Positions 44,929 to 55,065 of a stretch of 64,000 nt of DNA are shown here, one piece after another (position 1 is the first letter of the stretch; every line of letters starts with the position of its first letter). Source of the stretch: Firmicutes bacterium UBA4874 (GTDB lineage Bacteria; Bacillota; Clostridia; Caldicoprobacterales; DTU083). The stretch spans positions 40,701-104,700 of the forward strand of contig DHDO01000071.1 of NCBI GenBank assembly GCA_002399435.1. Reading direction: 5' to 3'. A program made the position numbers and the translations under genes. Under the pieces are notes generated by a model. That model ran no database searches. It was given only the letters and a program-made list of their open reading frames with translations, and was not told where the DNA came from.

Positions 44929-47900
44929 TTACAGAATGTTTCCCATGAGAACCCTGACATGATGTTCCTTCCCGTCATCGGAGAGAGGCACTTCCCTATC
45001 CGAAAGAATCTGACCGTCCAGCTTCATCTCTGCAATTCCCTGCTGAACCTTATTGGGATTTTCCACATCAATGAGATATTTTGTGCTGCCATAATGGTAT
45101 TCCATGGTAAAACCGCTCCAGTCCTCCGGTATACATGGATGGATCGTAAAGGAGGAAGCCTTCCTCTGAAAACCCAGTATTCCTCCGATCCCGGTACGGT
45201 ACATCCACCCTGCCGCTCCGGTATACCAGCTCCATCCGCCCCTTCCGGTATGCGGCGGTATGGCATAGACATCCGCAGCCATGACATAAGGCTCCGCTTT
45301 GTATCTGGAGGCGTCCAAATGGGTTCCGGTATGATTGATGGGATTGATCAGGTGAAAGAGACGCCAGGCCGTATTGCCATCTCCTGTCGCCGCAAACGCC
45401 AGAACCGACCATACGGCAGCATGGGTATACTGTCCGCCGTTTTCCCTGACGCCGGGTACATAGCCCTTGATATAGCCGGGTTCCAGGTTCGACTGATCAA
45501 AGGGCGGAGTCAGAAGCCTGATGAGACCGGCATCCTCATCCACCAGATAATTCTGAACAGCCCGCAGGGCTTCCCGGACTCTTTCCTTCTTTCCTCCCCC
45601 GGACAGAGCTGCCCAGGACTGGGATATCAGATCAATCCGGCATTCCTCATTCCTTTCGGAACCGAGAGGCGTCCCGTCATCAAAGTAGGCACGGCGATAC
45701 CATCCTCCGTCCCATGCATTCATTTCAATGGATGTTTGCAGGGTTTCCGCTGTTTTTGCATACCGCTCTGCCCGTTCCATATCCCCCCTTTTCCTGCAAA
45801 TGGGAAGAAAACGATTCAAAACGTCGTACAGGAACCAGCCCAGCCATACACTTTCCCCTTTGCCATCCATTCCAACCTGGTCCATTCCATCATTCCAGTC
45901 CCCGCCCCCCATCAGCGGAAGTCCATGGCTGCCAAACTGCATGGCATGCTCCAAAGCCCGGATGCAGTGATCATAGATACAGGACTGGTCTTCCGAAGCC
46001 TGATAAATGGCATACCGATCCTGTTCGCCGGGTTCAAGCGGTCCGCTTTCCGAAAGAAAAGCCACCGGCTCTTCCAGCACGCTTTCATCTCCTGTTGCTT
46101 CAATGTAATCTGCAGTTACAAACGGAAGAAACAGCAGATCGTCTGTGATTCTGGTCCGGACTCCCCGGAAAGGCGGATGCCACCAATGCAGTACATCTCC
46201 TTCCGGGAATTGATGAGCGGCGGACAATAGAATCTGCTCCCGGGTTCGCTCCGGTGCACTGTAGACAAGAGCCATTGTATCCTGAAGCTGATCCCTGAAG
46301 CCAAAGGCTCCGCCGGCCTGATAAAAGCCCGTTCTCGCCATGATGCGGCAGGCATAGGCCTGATAGAGCAGCCACCGGTTCAGCAAAAGATCCATGGAGG
46401 GATCCGGCGTTTTGACATGCAGAGTCCCCAATATGTTTTCCCAAAAAGCTTTCACTTCCTCCAATGCCTTCTCTGCGCTTTTTCGGTCCGGATACCGGCT
46501 TTGGATCTCCCGGACCTGATCCGGATCCTTCCCCTGTCCCAGACAGAACAGGACATCTTCCTCTTCTCCGGGAGAAAGCTCGATGGACACCTGTATGGCC
46601 GAGCAGGGATCAAATCCTTCATCGGCCCGGTTGGAAAGGTGCACTCTGGTCATGCACGCCGGTTGGTCCAAAGATCCGTTTCGCCCGATAAACTCCCTGC
46701 GGTCCGAAGTATAGGAACGGATTTCCCGGTTACAGGACAGAAATGCGGTCCGCCCTGCAAATTCTTCCTGATAGTAATTATATGCCTGCATACTGTTCGT
46801 TTTCCCATCAAATTCTGTAAGGATAAAGGGACTGCTTTCCTCCCGATTCACGCCCAGGACCCATTCCACATAAAAGAACAGGGAAAGCTTTCTCCGCTGA
46901 TCCGTATTGTTCTTCAGGGAAACGCAGATTAATTTTACCGGATCCTTCAGGGGAACCAGCATGGTTTGCCGGGCCATCATACCGTGACTGGCATGTTCAA
47001 ATACGGTATAGCCCTGCCCATGCCGTATCCGGTAACTTTCCGCTTCACGGACCGGCATGGGGGTAATGGTCCAGTATTCTCCTGTATTGTCGTCGCGGAC
47101 GTACAATATTTCTCCGGAAGGATCCCGGATCGGATCATTGGACCAGGGAGTCAGCTTGTTCTCCCGGCTGTTCCCACACCAGGTATAGCCGGAACCGGAT
47201 TCGGTAACCAAAAATCCGAACTCAGGATTGGCGATGATATTGCTCCAGGGAAGAGGCGTTACCTTCCTGTCCTTCAAGTAAACGACATATTCCTTCCCGT
47301 CTTCTGAAAACCCTCCCATATCGTTGAAGTAGGCAAGTCCCTCAGGCCGGGGAATTTCATTTTTGGAAACCACATGATAGTCGATATCCTGCGTGTTCAG
47401 GGGAGGAATGGTTTCATTGGACTTCTTATTCAACAGCAACTGGGAGGAAATCGATCCGTCATCCCCGTTTAAAATCAGCCTGGCTGCGGAGAACAGCAGA
47501 CAAAGATCCTCCTTCGGTATGTTACTGCTTTGACGGAGGAATACGCCCCCCGGCTTATCCATAAGGTCACGGGCATGACTGATTCCGGCCAGTTCCCTCA
47601 GACGCTCGTTTACCGGCTGTTCGTAACTGCTTCCATATTCATTCAGCAGCACCAGATCCACCTGCAGGCCTTTCAATCTCATATACTCATGAGCTGTCAG
47701 CATCTGCTGCACCAGTTCCATATGTTCCATCCTGCTGACACGCAGAAGGACAATGGGTAAATCCCCCGAAATTCCATATGCCCACAGAGTGCTCCGGCCT
47801 TTCCGGTTTTTCCGTGTCATCTCCCGCTTCCAGTCGGACGGCGGCCTGTTATAAAGAATCTGGGAGGCCATGGCCTGATACAGATTGGCCCTTCCTGCCG

Positions 47901-50900
47901 AAATGTTCAGATAACGAAGCTCCACCTGGGAATGCGTCCAGGCCAGCTCCATGGCACGATTTGCCACATTGCGGCTCTGACATTCCCTGGCCTGGGCAAT
48001 GGCCGATTCACGGGAATCCGCAACTCCGGTTACATAGGAAATCCGAATCGTCTCCCCCGCGGAAAGATAAATCCTTCTGCGAATGCTCATAATGGGATCC
48101 AGTACAGCGCCTGCGGAATCGGACAGTGGGAATTCCGGGTCCATGACCTGCGGATCCTTCAGGGTTCTCCCCCTTCCGATAAATCGGGCACGGTCTGTTT
48201 CATACTGTATGCTGCCCACCGTCTCTCCTTCCGCTACAACAGTATGGAACATCCACAGCGATTTCTGCGTTTTCTCCCGTGGCCGCCTGGTTGCCAGCAG
48301 AATATTCCGCTCCGGATGGAATTCCGTCTGGACAAACAGATTGCTGAAAGCAGGATGGGCAAGATCGGCTGAAAAGGGAGCCAATACAATCTCAGAATAA
48401 CTGGTTACTTCCATCATTCTACCGCTTTCCCCATGATTTGTAAGGGAAATACGGCGGATTTCCCCATTATACTCCGGAGAAACCACAACTTCCATCCTGG
48501 TTTCAATATTGCCGTCTTTTCGATCGAAGGATGCACGGTCCGTTTCAAAGACGACCTTGTAATCCTCCGGCAGGATACCTGCGGGATGATAAGCGGCGGA
48601 CCAGTAGGTATTGGAGTTCAGATTCGCAATATAGAACATCTCTCCCCAGTCATCCCGGGTGATGTCTTTCCGCCATCTGGTAATGGCCTGACCGGAATAC
48701 TGACTGAACCCTCCCCCGCTGTTGGTCAGCATTACGGTGTAATTGCCATTGGACAGTAAAACGGTTTCCGGAAGAACAGTATGCGGCGTATGAATGGTTC
48801 TTTTGGCCTGGGCTTCCTGATGTTTCCTTCCCTCCTCCAGATCCGGGCTCACCAGGTCTTCATAATCCTTTATATAGATTTCCCTGCGCGGCATTCTTTC
48901 CTGAAGCAGCAATTCGGTGGCCTTTATCATGGGGGCGGAATGAAAACGGGCCTGCATGACATTATTGTTCAGGTAGTTGTTGATGGCTATCAGTGCCATG
49001 CCCTGATGATGAGCCATGAAGCTTTTTACAACCATGCTTTTTCTTTTTTTTGGCAATCGTTCCGGCGTATAATCGATCGCCTCATAAAACCCGTAAGGGC
49101 CTTCCAGGCCTTCCGACGCCAGGACTTCCATGTTATGGAATGCAACAGCCGGCTCCAGGGGCAAAGCAAGGATGCCGGCATAGGGAGCCACAACCATATC
49201 GTTGATCAATCCCCTCTTCAGACCCAGGTGGGGAATGCCGAAAGCCTTGTATTGGTAATTGAGATGCAGGTCAAAGGCATAAAAGCCGGATTCGGAAACT
49301 CCCCAGGGAAGATGGCGCTGCTCCGAGAACTGCTTCTGTCCCCGAATCACAGCGGCATACGTTTCATCCAGCAAGGTATAGTCATAATTTTTCATGATGA
49401 GAAGGGGCATCAAATATTCAAACATGGTGCCGCTCCATGAAATGAGGACCCGAAGATCCCCGACCAGAGCCAGGGACCTCCCCAGTTTAAACCAATGTTT
49501 TTGGGGAATGTCCCCTTTGGCTATGGCAACAAAACTGCTCTGCCTTGCCTCTGAAGCCAGCAGGTCATAGTAGGATTTTGTCAGATGACCGTCTTCCACA
49601 TTATATCCGATGGATAAAAGCTCCTGCTTCTCATCATAGAGAAGCCGGAAATCCATTTTGTCTATAATGTCCTTTATTTCACTGCGCAGTCTGTGGCATC
49701 GACTGGCAAAATCCCGGATGGCGGAATAGGATCCGGCCAGGGAAATCTCCATATCCTTCAGCCATTTCCCGGATTCCCGGAATCCGGAGGATTGACAGGC
49801 ATCCCGGTTCAGGGATACCATTGTTTCAGACAAACTTTTCAAAATACCCAGATAGTTATCGTAAATATTTTGGAGGGATATCGGTCCGTTCAGCTGCTTC
49901 AGCAGCTCCGACATTTTCCGGGATGTCTCCTGATAAACCCCTTTTTCACTCAGCAGAGTGGCAGGAATCTTCTGAAGCAGCCTGCTCCAGGGGAAAAACA
50001 GTTCCTCCTCCGTCTCATATTCCGTAATCAGCTGATCCACAGCCTTGCTCTGCCCCTTGAGGTCGTCCAGAAGCATTAGCCACTCCGATACGCTGACGGT
50101 CTCGCTGTCCATCAGCGTATTCAGCAGGCTTTGATGCTCCATATCCTGCTTCTTACTGTTCAGGGAAAGAACATCCCGGAGTCCGGCGATGTTTTCCTTT
50201 CCAATCAGGGGCCGCCTGAACAATTCTTCAATTCCCTGGCTTAACGTAATCAGATAGCCGATCAGATTCCCGTTATCCACAGTGGAAACATACAACGGCC
50301 GAAGCGGCTCCAGAGTCTGGGTATGATACCAGTTATAATAGTGGCCTTTCCACTGTTCCAGACGAAGCATGGTCCCGATGGTGTTCCCTATTCTCTTCAC
50401 AGCTTCCAGAGTTCCGATATAGCCAAGATCCCGGGCAGTCAATATGGATAAAAGATAGAGGCCGATGTTGGTGGGCGAAGTCCGGTGTGCCACCCCGATG
50501 GGGGGGTCCTCCTGATAATTGTCAGGCGGCAGCCAATTTTCCTTGCTGGTTACCAATTCATTAAAGAAGCTCCACGTTTTATAGGCAATTCCCCTTATTT
50601 TAAAATCCTGTTCCGCAGAAAGCTTGGGAATGCGTCTATTCTTTGGCTTGCTGACCAGATAGGCAATATAAGGAGAAGAGACCCAGCATACGGTGAACAG
50701 CAGGCTGTACGGCCAGTATTCCGGTCTTGCAGTGATTGTGGCGATGAAAAAGACAACAGACAACAAAGCCGGGGCCCGCATTTTATCCCAGTAATCCGAT
50801 AATTCCCCACGGAATCTCCGGTCAGAATCTGCGGCGGTAACCCATTCCATCATGTTCTGATGGCTGACCGTTACCCGCCAGACAGAACGGGAAACAGCAT

Positions 50901-53556
50901 CCAGCATGACATGGGATTGATGAGCCAGAAAAATAAAGCCCAAAAGGATCTGAAAAAGCAGGCTTTTTGTGCCTTCCAACACACCATGGAGCCTTTGTCC
51001 GGAATTATTTCCACTTTTATGGGACAGCAGTTTACCTGCCAGATCCGTAATCAACGGGAAAAGAAGGGTCAGGAAAACAAGTCCAAGCCACAGGGCTACC
51101 GATCCCGGCAATATAAGAAGACTCAGGATAAGAATGACATATAAAGCGGGAGAAAGCAGACTCCGCCTTAAGTTATCCGCTATTTTCCATTTTGAGATTC
51201 CATTCAACGGGTTTTTGGCCAGCTCGCCTTTCTGATTGCGGACCTGGGATCCCAGCCAGGGAAGCAGCTGCCAGTCCCCCCGTGTCCATCTGTGAAGGCG
51301 CATGGTATATCCGATATAGTGGGCGGGATATCCGTCGATCAGCTCAATATCCGTAACCAATCCAGCCCTTACGTAGCAGCCTTCCAACAGATCATGGCTC
51401 AATACACTGTTTTCCGGAATGGCATCCTTCATTACCCTGTTGAAAACATCCGGCTGATAGATTCCTTTTCCGGTATAGATTCCTTCCTGAAACAAGTCCT
51501 GATATACGTCGGATACGGCAGTGGTGTAGGGATCCACGCCGGTTTGTCCGGAGAATGTCAGGGAAAAAAATGAACGGCTGGCGCTGTCCACGGACACGCC
51601 GATTCTGGGCTGAAGCATTCCATAACCTTCGACGACCCTTGTTCCGTCTTCGCTCAGTACTGGTTTGTTCAATGGATGGGCAATTGCCCCAATTAGTTTT
51701 TTCGCAGCATCCCTGGGCAGTTGGGTATCGGCATCCAGGGTAATGACATAAACTATTTTACCCAGGATGGACAAATCCCCCACCTGGACGAAATAACTGG
51801 TGTTCCTGCTTCCGGACAACAAGGCATTGAATTCAACCAACGCTCCTCTTTTTCTTTCCCAGCCCATCCAGGATTTCTGCTTTGGGTTCCACTGGCGATA
51901 CCGATGAAAAAAGAAGAATATATCTTCCCTTTCCCGTCCATAGCGCTGGTTCAGTTCATGAATCATCCGTTTTGCCGTATCCACAATGACATTATCGCTG
52001 TCTGTCTTTTCCTCCGGTCCATCCTTGTAATCCCCCAGCAGGGCAAAATGAAGGTTTTCCTCCTGATTGGCAAGATAAAACACTTCCATCTGATCAATGA
52101 GCTCCATGACCCGTTTTTCACTGGTCAATAAGGCAGGGATGACCACCATGGTACGGTATTCCTCCGGAATTCCTTCTTTCAGTTCCAGCTTGGGAATGTG
52201 GAATGGGCTGCATATTCTGGTGGCGGCCCAATGGACCAGACCAATGGCAATGCTATGGATTGGCAGAAAGGACAAAACGGCAGCAAGCAGCATATTCCAG
52301 AAACCCGGGCGGACGGAAGTATGGAAAACAGCGGCCAGGAACAATACCATACCCAGCGCCGTCAGCAAACCAATGGATCCGAAATAGAGAATTGCATTCC
52401 GTTTTCCTGTTTTCCGACAGGATTGTTTCCCGCTTAGTTTTGCTTCCAGCAGACTTCTGCCCTGATCGACAATATAGTATCCAATGTGCCGCATCTTCTC
52501 CCGGGAATCCTCCTGATTTTCCCTCGCACATTCCAATGCTTTTTCAGCAACCTGCAATTCATTGGCACGATGCTTTTTTGCAATCTGCTCCACCTTGTGA
52601 CGGTAGTTGTTCCTGGATGCAAAATCCATCGCAGAATAGATACCGGCGGGATCCTGACGAAGGATGCGATCCAGGATGCTGAGTTGCTCAAAGATTTCAT
52701 CCCATCTCATATTGGAAATGAGACGCAGACTGGTTACCGCATTTCCCATGGAACCCTGACTGGACGCCTGAGTCTGATGAACCTGCTGCACGATTTCATC
52801 CGCACTGGTATGCTGCACGGCAAGCTTCCCATCCACCCATCGGATAATGGGCGCAGCTTCTCCTCCTTCCTCCCTCAGCCGCTGCAACAGCCGTTCTGCA
52901 TAAACTGGTTTTAGAACTTTATTCGCCGCATCGTGTTCGGTGATCACTTTTCGAAATTCATCCCGATAGTCAGGGCCCTCCCTGGATTTGGTCAGGCTGT
53001 TCACCAGTTTTACAGCCCATTCATCCGCCTGCTTTCGCAGCTTTATGGACTCGGAAATCATCACAGCGATATCCTTGATGGTTTCCAGCAGGCAAATCCG
53101 CAAAAACAACGGAATCGCCCAAAGTTCCCTGCAGGTTAACGGAGCGTGCGCCTGATATTCCTCCAGAAACGAAACAATGGTATCCTCCTCCAGTCTTCCG
53201 TTGAGAAACTCCACCATCTTTGCAGCAATTCCGTAAATCCTTGGAAATCCTATATGCTCTCCCTTTGTCAGAACCGGAAGATTCCGGGATAAATCACTGG
53301 TAATATGATACTGTGTCTCCTTAAACTGTTCCTCTATTACATAGAAATTATCCAGCAGCCATTCCGCAGCCGGAACGATGCTTCCCCTGGATTTGATCTC
53401 CTCATTTGTGGATTGATAAGCCTGAATCAGTATCTGATTGGCTTCCTCCAGCCTGGGGAGCTTACATCTTCTGTTCCTGCCCGGAGCTGCGGTTATCTGC
53501 TTTACGGCCATTTCCCCTGCAAGTTGTTTCAATTGTTCCAAGTTTGGCATAATCAC
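44929..53556 (-). CDS. Giant cyclic beta-1,2-glucan synthase-like membrane protein (GT84-GH94)
   Basis: About 2,875 residues. The first 380 are helical and polar. Membrane segments lie near 385-450. A GT84 glycosyltransferase domain follows with DADTQLPRD near 607 and the acceptor-side EGCYVRAGL and RLHRWTRGDWQLLPW. More membrane segments occur near 795-970. A glycoamylase-like domain (about 1010-1540; FMAHHQGMALIAI) leads to two beta-sandwich modules and a C-terminal GH94 phosphorylase domain (GGGDWNDGMD near 2552, YRAGGAFGFR-type region as YQAGGAFGFRDQLQ). In proteobacteria this architecture makes cyclic beta-1,2-glucan. GTG 53556 after AAAGGAG is preferred; ATG 53550 is close. Product in this organism is inferred. 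Confidence 0.88.
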   Translation of the reverse strand: MIMPNLEQLKQLAGEMAVKQITAAPGRNRRCKLPRLEEANQILIQAYQSTNEEIKSRGSIVPAAEWLLDNFYVIEEQFKETQYHITSDLSRNLPVLTKGEHIGFPRIYGIAAKMVEFLNGRLEEDTIVSFLEEYQAHAPLTCRELWAIPLFLRICLLETIKDIAVMISESIKLRKQADEWAVKLVNSLTKSREGPDYRDEFRKVITEHDAANKVLKPVYAERLLQRLREEGGEAAPIIRWVDGKLAVQHTSADEIVQQVHQTQASSQGSMGNAVTSLRLISNMRWDEIFEQLSILDRILRQDPAGIYSAMDFASRNNYRHKVEQIAKKHRANELQVAEKALECARENQEDSREKMRHIGYYIVDQGRSLLEAKLSGKQSCRKTGKRNAILYFGSIGLLTALGMVLFLAAVFHTSVRPGFWNMLLAAVLSFLPIHSIAIGLVHWAATRICSPFHIPKLELKEGIPEEYRTMVVIPALLTSEKRVMELIDQMEVFYLANQEENLHFALLGDYKDGPEEKTDSDNVIVDTAKRMIHELNQRYGREREDIFFFFHRYRQWNPKQKSWMGWERKRGALVEFNALLSGSRNTSYFVQVGDLSILGKIVYVITLDADTQLPRDAAKKLIGAIAHPLNKPVLSEDGTRVVEGYGMLQPRIGVSVDSASRSFFSLTFSGQTGVDPYTTAVSDVYQDLFQEGIYTGKGIYQPDVFNRVMKDAIPENSVLSHDLLEGCYVRAGLVTDIELIDGYPAHYIGYTMRLHRWTRGDWQLLPWLGSQVRNQKGELAKNPLNGISKWKIADNLRRSLLSPALYVILILSLLILPGSVALWLGLVFLTLLFPLITDLAGKLLSHKSGNNSGQRLHGVLEGTKSLLFQILLGFIFLAHQSHVMLDAVSRSVWRVTVSHQNMMEWVTAADSDRRFRGELSDYWDKMRAPALLSVVFFIATITARPEYWPYSLLFTVCWVSSPYIAYLVSKPKNRRIPKLSAEQDFKIRGIAYKTWSFFNELVTSKENWLPPDNYQEDPPIGVAHRTSPTNIGLYLLSILTARDLGYIGTLEAVKRIGNTIGTMLRLEQWKGHYYNWYHTQTLEPLRPLYVSTVDNGNLIGYLITLSQGIEELFRRPLIGKENIAGLRDVLSLNSKKQDMEHQSLLNTLMDSETVSVSEWLMLLDDLKGQSKAVDQLITEYETEEELFFPWSRLLQKIPATLLSEKGVYQETSRKMSELLKQLNGPISLQNIYDNYLGILKSLSETMVSLNRDACQSSGFRESGKWLKDMEISLAGSYSAIRDFASRCHRLRSEIKDIIDKMDFRLLYDEKQELLSIGYNVEDGHLTKSYYDLLASEARQSSFVAIAKGDIPQKHWFKLGRSLALVGDLRVLISWSGTMFEYLMPLLIMKNYDYTLLDETYAAVIRGQKQFSEQRHLPWGVSESGFYAFDLHLNYQYKAFGIPHLGLKRGLINDMVVAPYAGILALPLEPAVAFHNMEVLASEGLEGPYGFYEAIDYTPERLPKKRKSMVVKSFMAHHQGMALIAINNYLNNNVMQARFHSAPMIKATELLLQERMPRREIYIKDYEDLVSPDLEEGRKHQEAQAKRTIHTPHTVLPETVLLSNGNYTVMLTNSGGGFSQYSGQAITRWRKDITRDDWGEMFYIANLNSNTYWSAAYHPAGILPEDYKVVFETDRASFDRKDGNIETRMEVVVSPEYNGEIRRISLTNHGESGRMMEVTSYSEIVLAPFSADLAHPAFSNLFVQTEFHPERNILLATRRPREKTQKSLWMFHTVVAEGETVGSIQYETDRARFIGRGRTLKDPQVMDPEFPLSDSAGAVLDPIMSIRRRIYLSAGETIRISYVTGVADSRESAIAQARECQSRNVANRAMELAWTHSQVELRYLNISAGRANLYQAMASQILYNRPPSDWKREMTRKNRKGRSTLWAYGISGDLPIVLLRVSRMEHMELVQQMLTAHEYMRLKGLQVDLVLLNEYGSSYEQPVNERLRELAGISHARDLMDKPGGVFLRQSSNIPKEDLCLLFSAARLILNGDDGSISSQLLLNKKSNETIPPLNTQDIDYHVVSKNEIPRPEGLAYFNDMGGFSEDGKEYVVYLKDRKVTPLPWSNIIANPEFGFLVTESGSGYTWCGNSRENKLTPWSNDPIRDPSGEILYVRDDNTGEYWTITPMPVREAESYRIRHGQGYTVFEHASHGMMARQTMLVPLKDPVKLICVSLKNNTDQRRKLSLFFYVEWVLGVNREESSPFILTEFDGKTNSMQAYNYYQEEFAGRTAFLSCNREIRSYTSDRREFIGRNGSLDQPACMTRVHLSNRADEGFDPCSAIQVSIELSPGEEEDVLFCLGQGKDPDQVREIQSRYPDRKSAEKALEEVKAFWENILGTLHVKTPDPSMDLLLNRWLLYQAYACRIMARTGFYQAGGAFGFRDQLQDTMALVYSAPERTREQILLSAAHQFPEGDVLHWWHPPFRGVRTRITDDLLFLPFVTADYIEATGDESVLEEPVAFLSESGPLEPGEQDRYAIYQASEDQSCIYDHCIRALEHAMQFGSHGLPLMGGGDWNDGMDQVGMDGKGESVWLGWFLYDVLNRFLPICRKRGDMERAERYAKTAETLQTSIEMNAWDGGWYRRAYFDDGTPLGSERNEECRIDLISQSWAALSGGGKKERVREALRAVQNYLVDEDAGLIRLLTPPFDQSNLEPGYIKGYVPGVRENGGQYTHAAVWSVLAFAATGDGNTAWRLFHLINPINHTGTHLDASRYKAEPYVMAADVYAIPPHTGRGGWSWYTGAAGWMYRTGIGGILGFQRKASSFTIHPCIPEDWSGFTMEYHYGSTKYLIDVENPNKVQQGIAEMKLDGQILSDREVPLSDDGKEHHVRVLMGNIL

Positions 53557-53657
53557 AAATGCTCCTTTGCATCGACGATATGACCTGGATTTTTTCCAGT
53601 TCAAAAAAAGAATCAACAGCTTGGATCAAATAAGCCCTGATTCCTTCTCATAAAGGC

Positions 53658-53728
53658 AAAATATAGTATGTTCCGTATGGATTCAAATTATCCGCATTTC
53701 CTGAGCAAACTACGGCATACTATATTTT
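53658..53728. repeat. Long inverted repeat with promoter-like sequence
   Basis: Arms AAAATATAGTATG and CATACTATATTTT are perfect 13-mers. CCGTA/TACGG extend them to 18 bp with a 2-nt bulge. The centre is 35 nt. A TTGAAT-15-TATATT pair overlaps one arm on the minus strand, so it may be an operator for the glucan synthase-like gene. Confidence 0.6.
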
Positions 53729-53819
53729 ACAGCAAAAGAGTATGCAAATATTGTTGTTTTTGAAAAAAGAATGTTGAATCATGCCATGTTTCATTTATTA
53801 GAATATTATAGACAACAGC

Positions 53820-53915
53820 ATATCCACATTATGCACAGAGTTATCCACAGGCCCGAGGCCAAATTCCAGAGAATCTCCTCCCTTATCCACATCCGGGTCC
53901 CACGGGTTATTCCCA
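53820..53915 (+). promoter_or_regulatory. DnaA-box cluster
   Basis: Boxes in one orientation: ATATCCACA (53820-53828), TTATGCACA (53829-53837), TTATCCACA (53841-53849), TTATCCACA (53883-53891), and a degenerate TTATTCCCA (53907-53915). Three match TTATNCACA exactly within 63 bp. An AT-rich stretch lies just to the left. Confidence 0.65.
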
Positions 53916-53934
53916 GCGTTTCTTTTTTGTCCAT

Positions 53935-53971
53935 GGAAAGGTTTATGAAAGATCCCATTCATAAACTTTCC
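53935..53971 (-). other. Hairpin at the tsaD 3' end
   Basis: A 14-bp stem (GGAAA-GTTTATGAA with its complement, one bulged base) covers the tsaD stop codon. No T-run follows on either strand, so it may stabilise or end the transcript with a factor. Confidence 0.5.
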
Positions 53972-55053
53972 GGACGTTTCGAATAAGCCCGTCCGGGCAG
54001 CGAAAGATGGGGAACGGCATTCAGGGATAAATCGGAAAGATTGCCTTTTTGCAGCTGATAGTAGCCGGCGCAGGCAATCATGGCAGCATTGTCCGTACAC
54101 AAAACGGGCTGCGGATAGAGTACACGGATGTGCCTTTTTTCCGCTTCTTTCTCCATTCCTTGTCGTAAGGCAGAATTTGCCGCTACTCCTCCTGCCATGG
54201 CAATGCACTCACTATTCAGCATTCGCGCACTGTTCATCGCATTTTCTATGAGTACATCCACCACTGCTTTCTGAAAGCTGGCAGCCACATCTTCACAGGA
54301 GACCGTCTCTCCCTTTTGTTCCTTGTTGTGCAGATAATTGATCACGGAAGTTTTGAGACCGCTAAAGCTGAAGTCAAGAGGATGATCCTTGATATGGGAC
54401 CGTGGAAATGCCACAGCATCGGGATTTCCACGTTTGGCCAGCCGATCCACAGCCGGTCCGCCGGGGTATTCCAGTCCCAATGCCCTTGCCACCTTGTCGA
54501 ACGCCTCTCCTGCGGCATCGTCCCGGGTTTGTCCGATCATTTCATAACAGCCGTAATCCGTTACGGAGACCAATTGGGTATGACCTCCGGAAACAACCAG
54601 GCAAAGAAAAGGAGGAACCAGTTCCTTGTGCTGGATATAATTTGCACTGATATGTCCTTCCAGATGATGGACACCAATCAGGGGCCTGTTCAATCCAAAT
54701 GCAAACGCCTTGGCTGCGGAAACCCCTACCAGCAGGGCCCCCACCAGACCCGGGCCATAGGTAACCGCCACAGCGTCCAGCCGGGATTTGGGCACGCCGG
54801 ATTGCCGCAGGGCCTCTCCGATGACTTCATTGATTGCCTCCACATGCTTTCGGGAAGCGATTTCAGGTACCACCCCTCCATATGTCCTGTGGGTGGCAAT
54901 CTGAGACGCAATGACATTGCTAAGTACCTCCCGTCCGTTTCGAACCACAGCGGCAGCGGTTTCATCGCAGGAACTCTCAATGCCAAGTATGAAAACTTCT
55001 TTTTGTTCCTTTATGGAATTTACTTTTTCCTTCATTTGTTGAAAATACGACAT
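53959..55053 (-). CDS. tsaD: tRNA t6A threonylcarbamoyltransferase TsaD
   Basis: Transfers the threonylcarbamoyl group to A37 of ANN-decoding tRNAs in the TsaB-TsaD-TsaE complex. ASKHA fold with the iron-binding HHLEGH, the N-terminal [14 protein letters not shown], and the later [13 protein letters not shown] and [12 protein letters not shown]. About 364 residues, slightly long at the N-terminus, with AAGGAG at the start. It is the last gene of the tsaE-tsaB-rimI-(membrane protein)-tsaD operon. Confidence 0.96.
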   Translation of the reverse strand: MSYFQQMKEKVNSIKEQKEVFILGIESSCDETAAAVVRNGREVLSNVIASQIATHRTYGGVVPEIASRKHVEAINEVIGEALRQSGVPKSRLDAVAVTYGPGLVGALLVGVSAAKAFAFGLNRPLIGVHHLEGHISANYIQHKELVPPFLCLVVSGGHTQLVSVTDYGCYEMIGQTRDDAAGEAFDKVARALGLEYPGGPAVDRLAKRGNPDAVAFPRSHIKDHPLDFSFSGLKTSVINYLHNKEQKGETVSCEDVAASFQKAVVDVLIENAMNSARMLNSECIAMAGGVAANSALRQGMEKEAEKRHIRVLYPQPVLCTDNAAMIACAGYYQLQKGNLSDLSLNAVPHLSLPGRAYSKRPESL

Positions 55054-55065
55054 GTTTTCTCCTTC

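Larger units (their letters stand above)
53557..53958. other. 400-bp non-coding region upstream of the glucan synthase-like gene
   Basis: No credible gene is present. From left to right it holds a long inverted repeat (53658-53728), an AT-rich stretch (about 53729-53819), a cluster of DnaA-box sequences (53820-53915), and a 14-bp hairpin that covers the tsaD stop. Confidence 0.7.

Noticed and set aside
44905-46230. 441-codon plus-strand frame opposite the glucan synthase-like gene
   Set aside because: Lies on the complement of the GH94 domain; composition is that of an antisense frame.
53729-53915. Chromosomal replication origin
   Set aside because: DnaA boxes and AT-rich DNA are present, but no dnaA, dnaN, rpmH or gyr genes flank it; kept as a DnaA-box cluster only.
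53771-53986. 71-codon plus-strand frame over the DnaA boxes
   Set aside because: No ribosome site, runs antisense into tsaD and is best explained by non-coding sequence.
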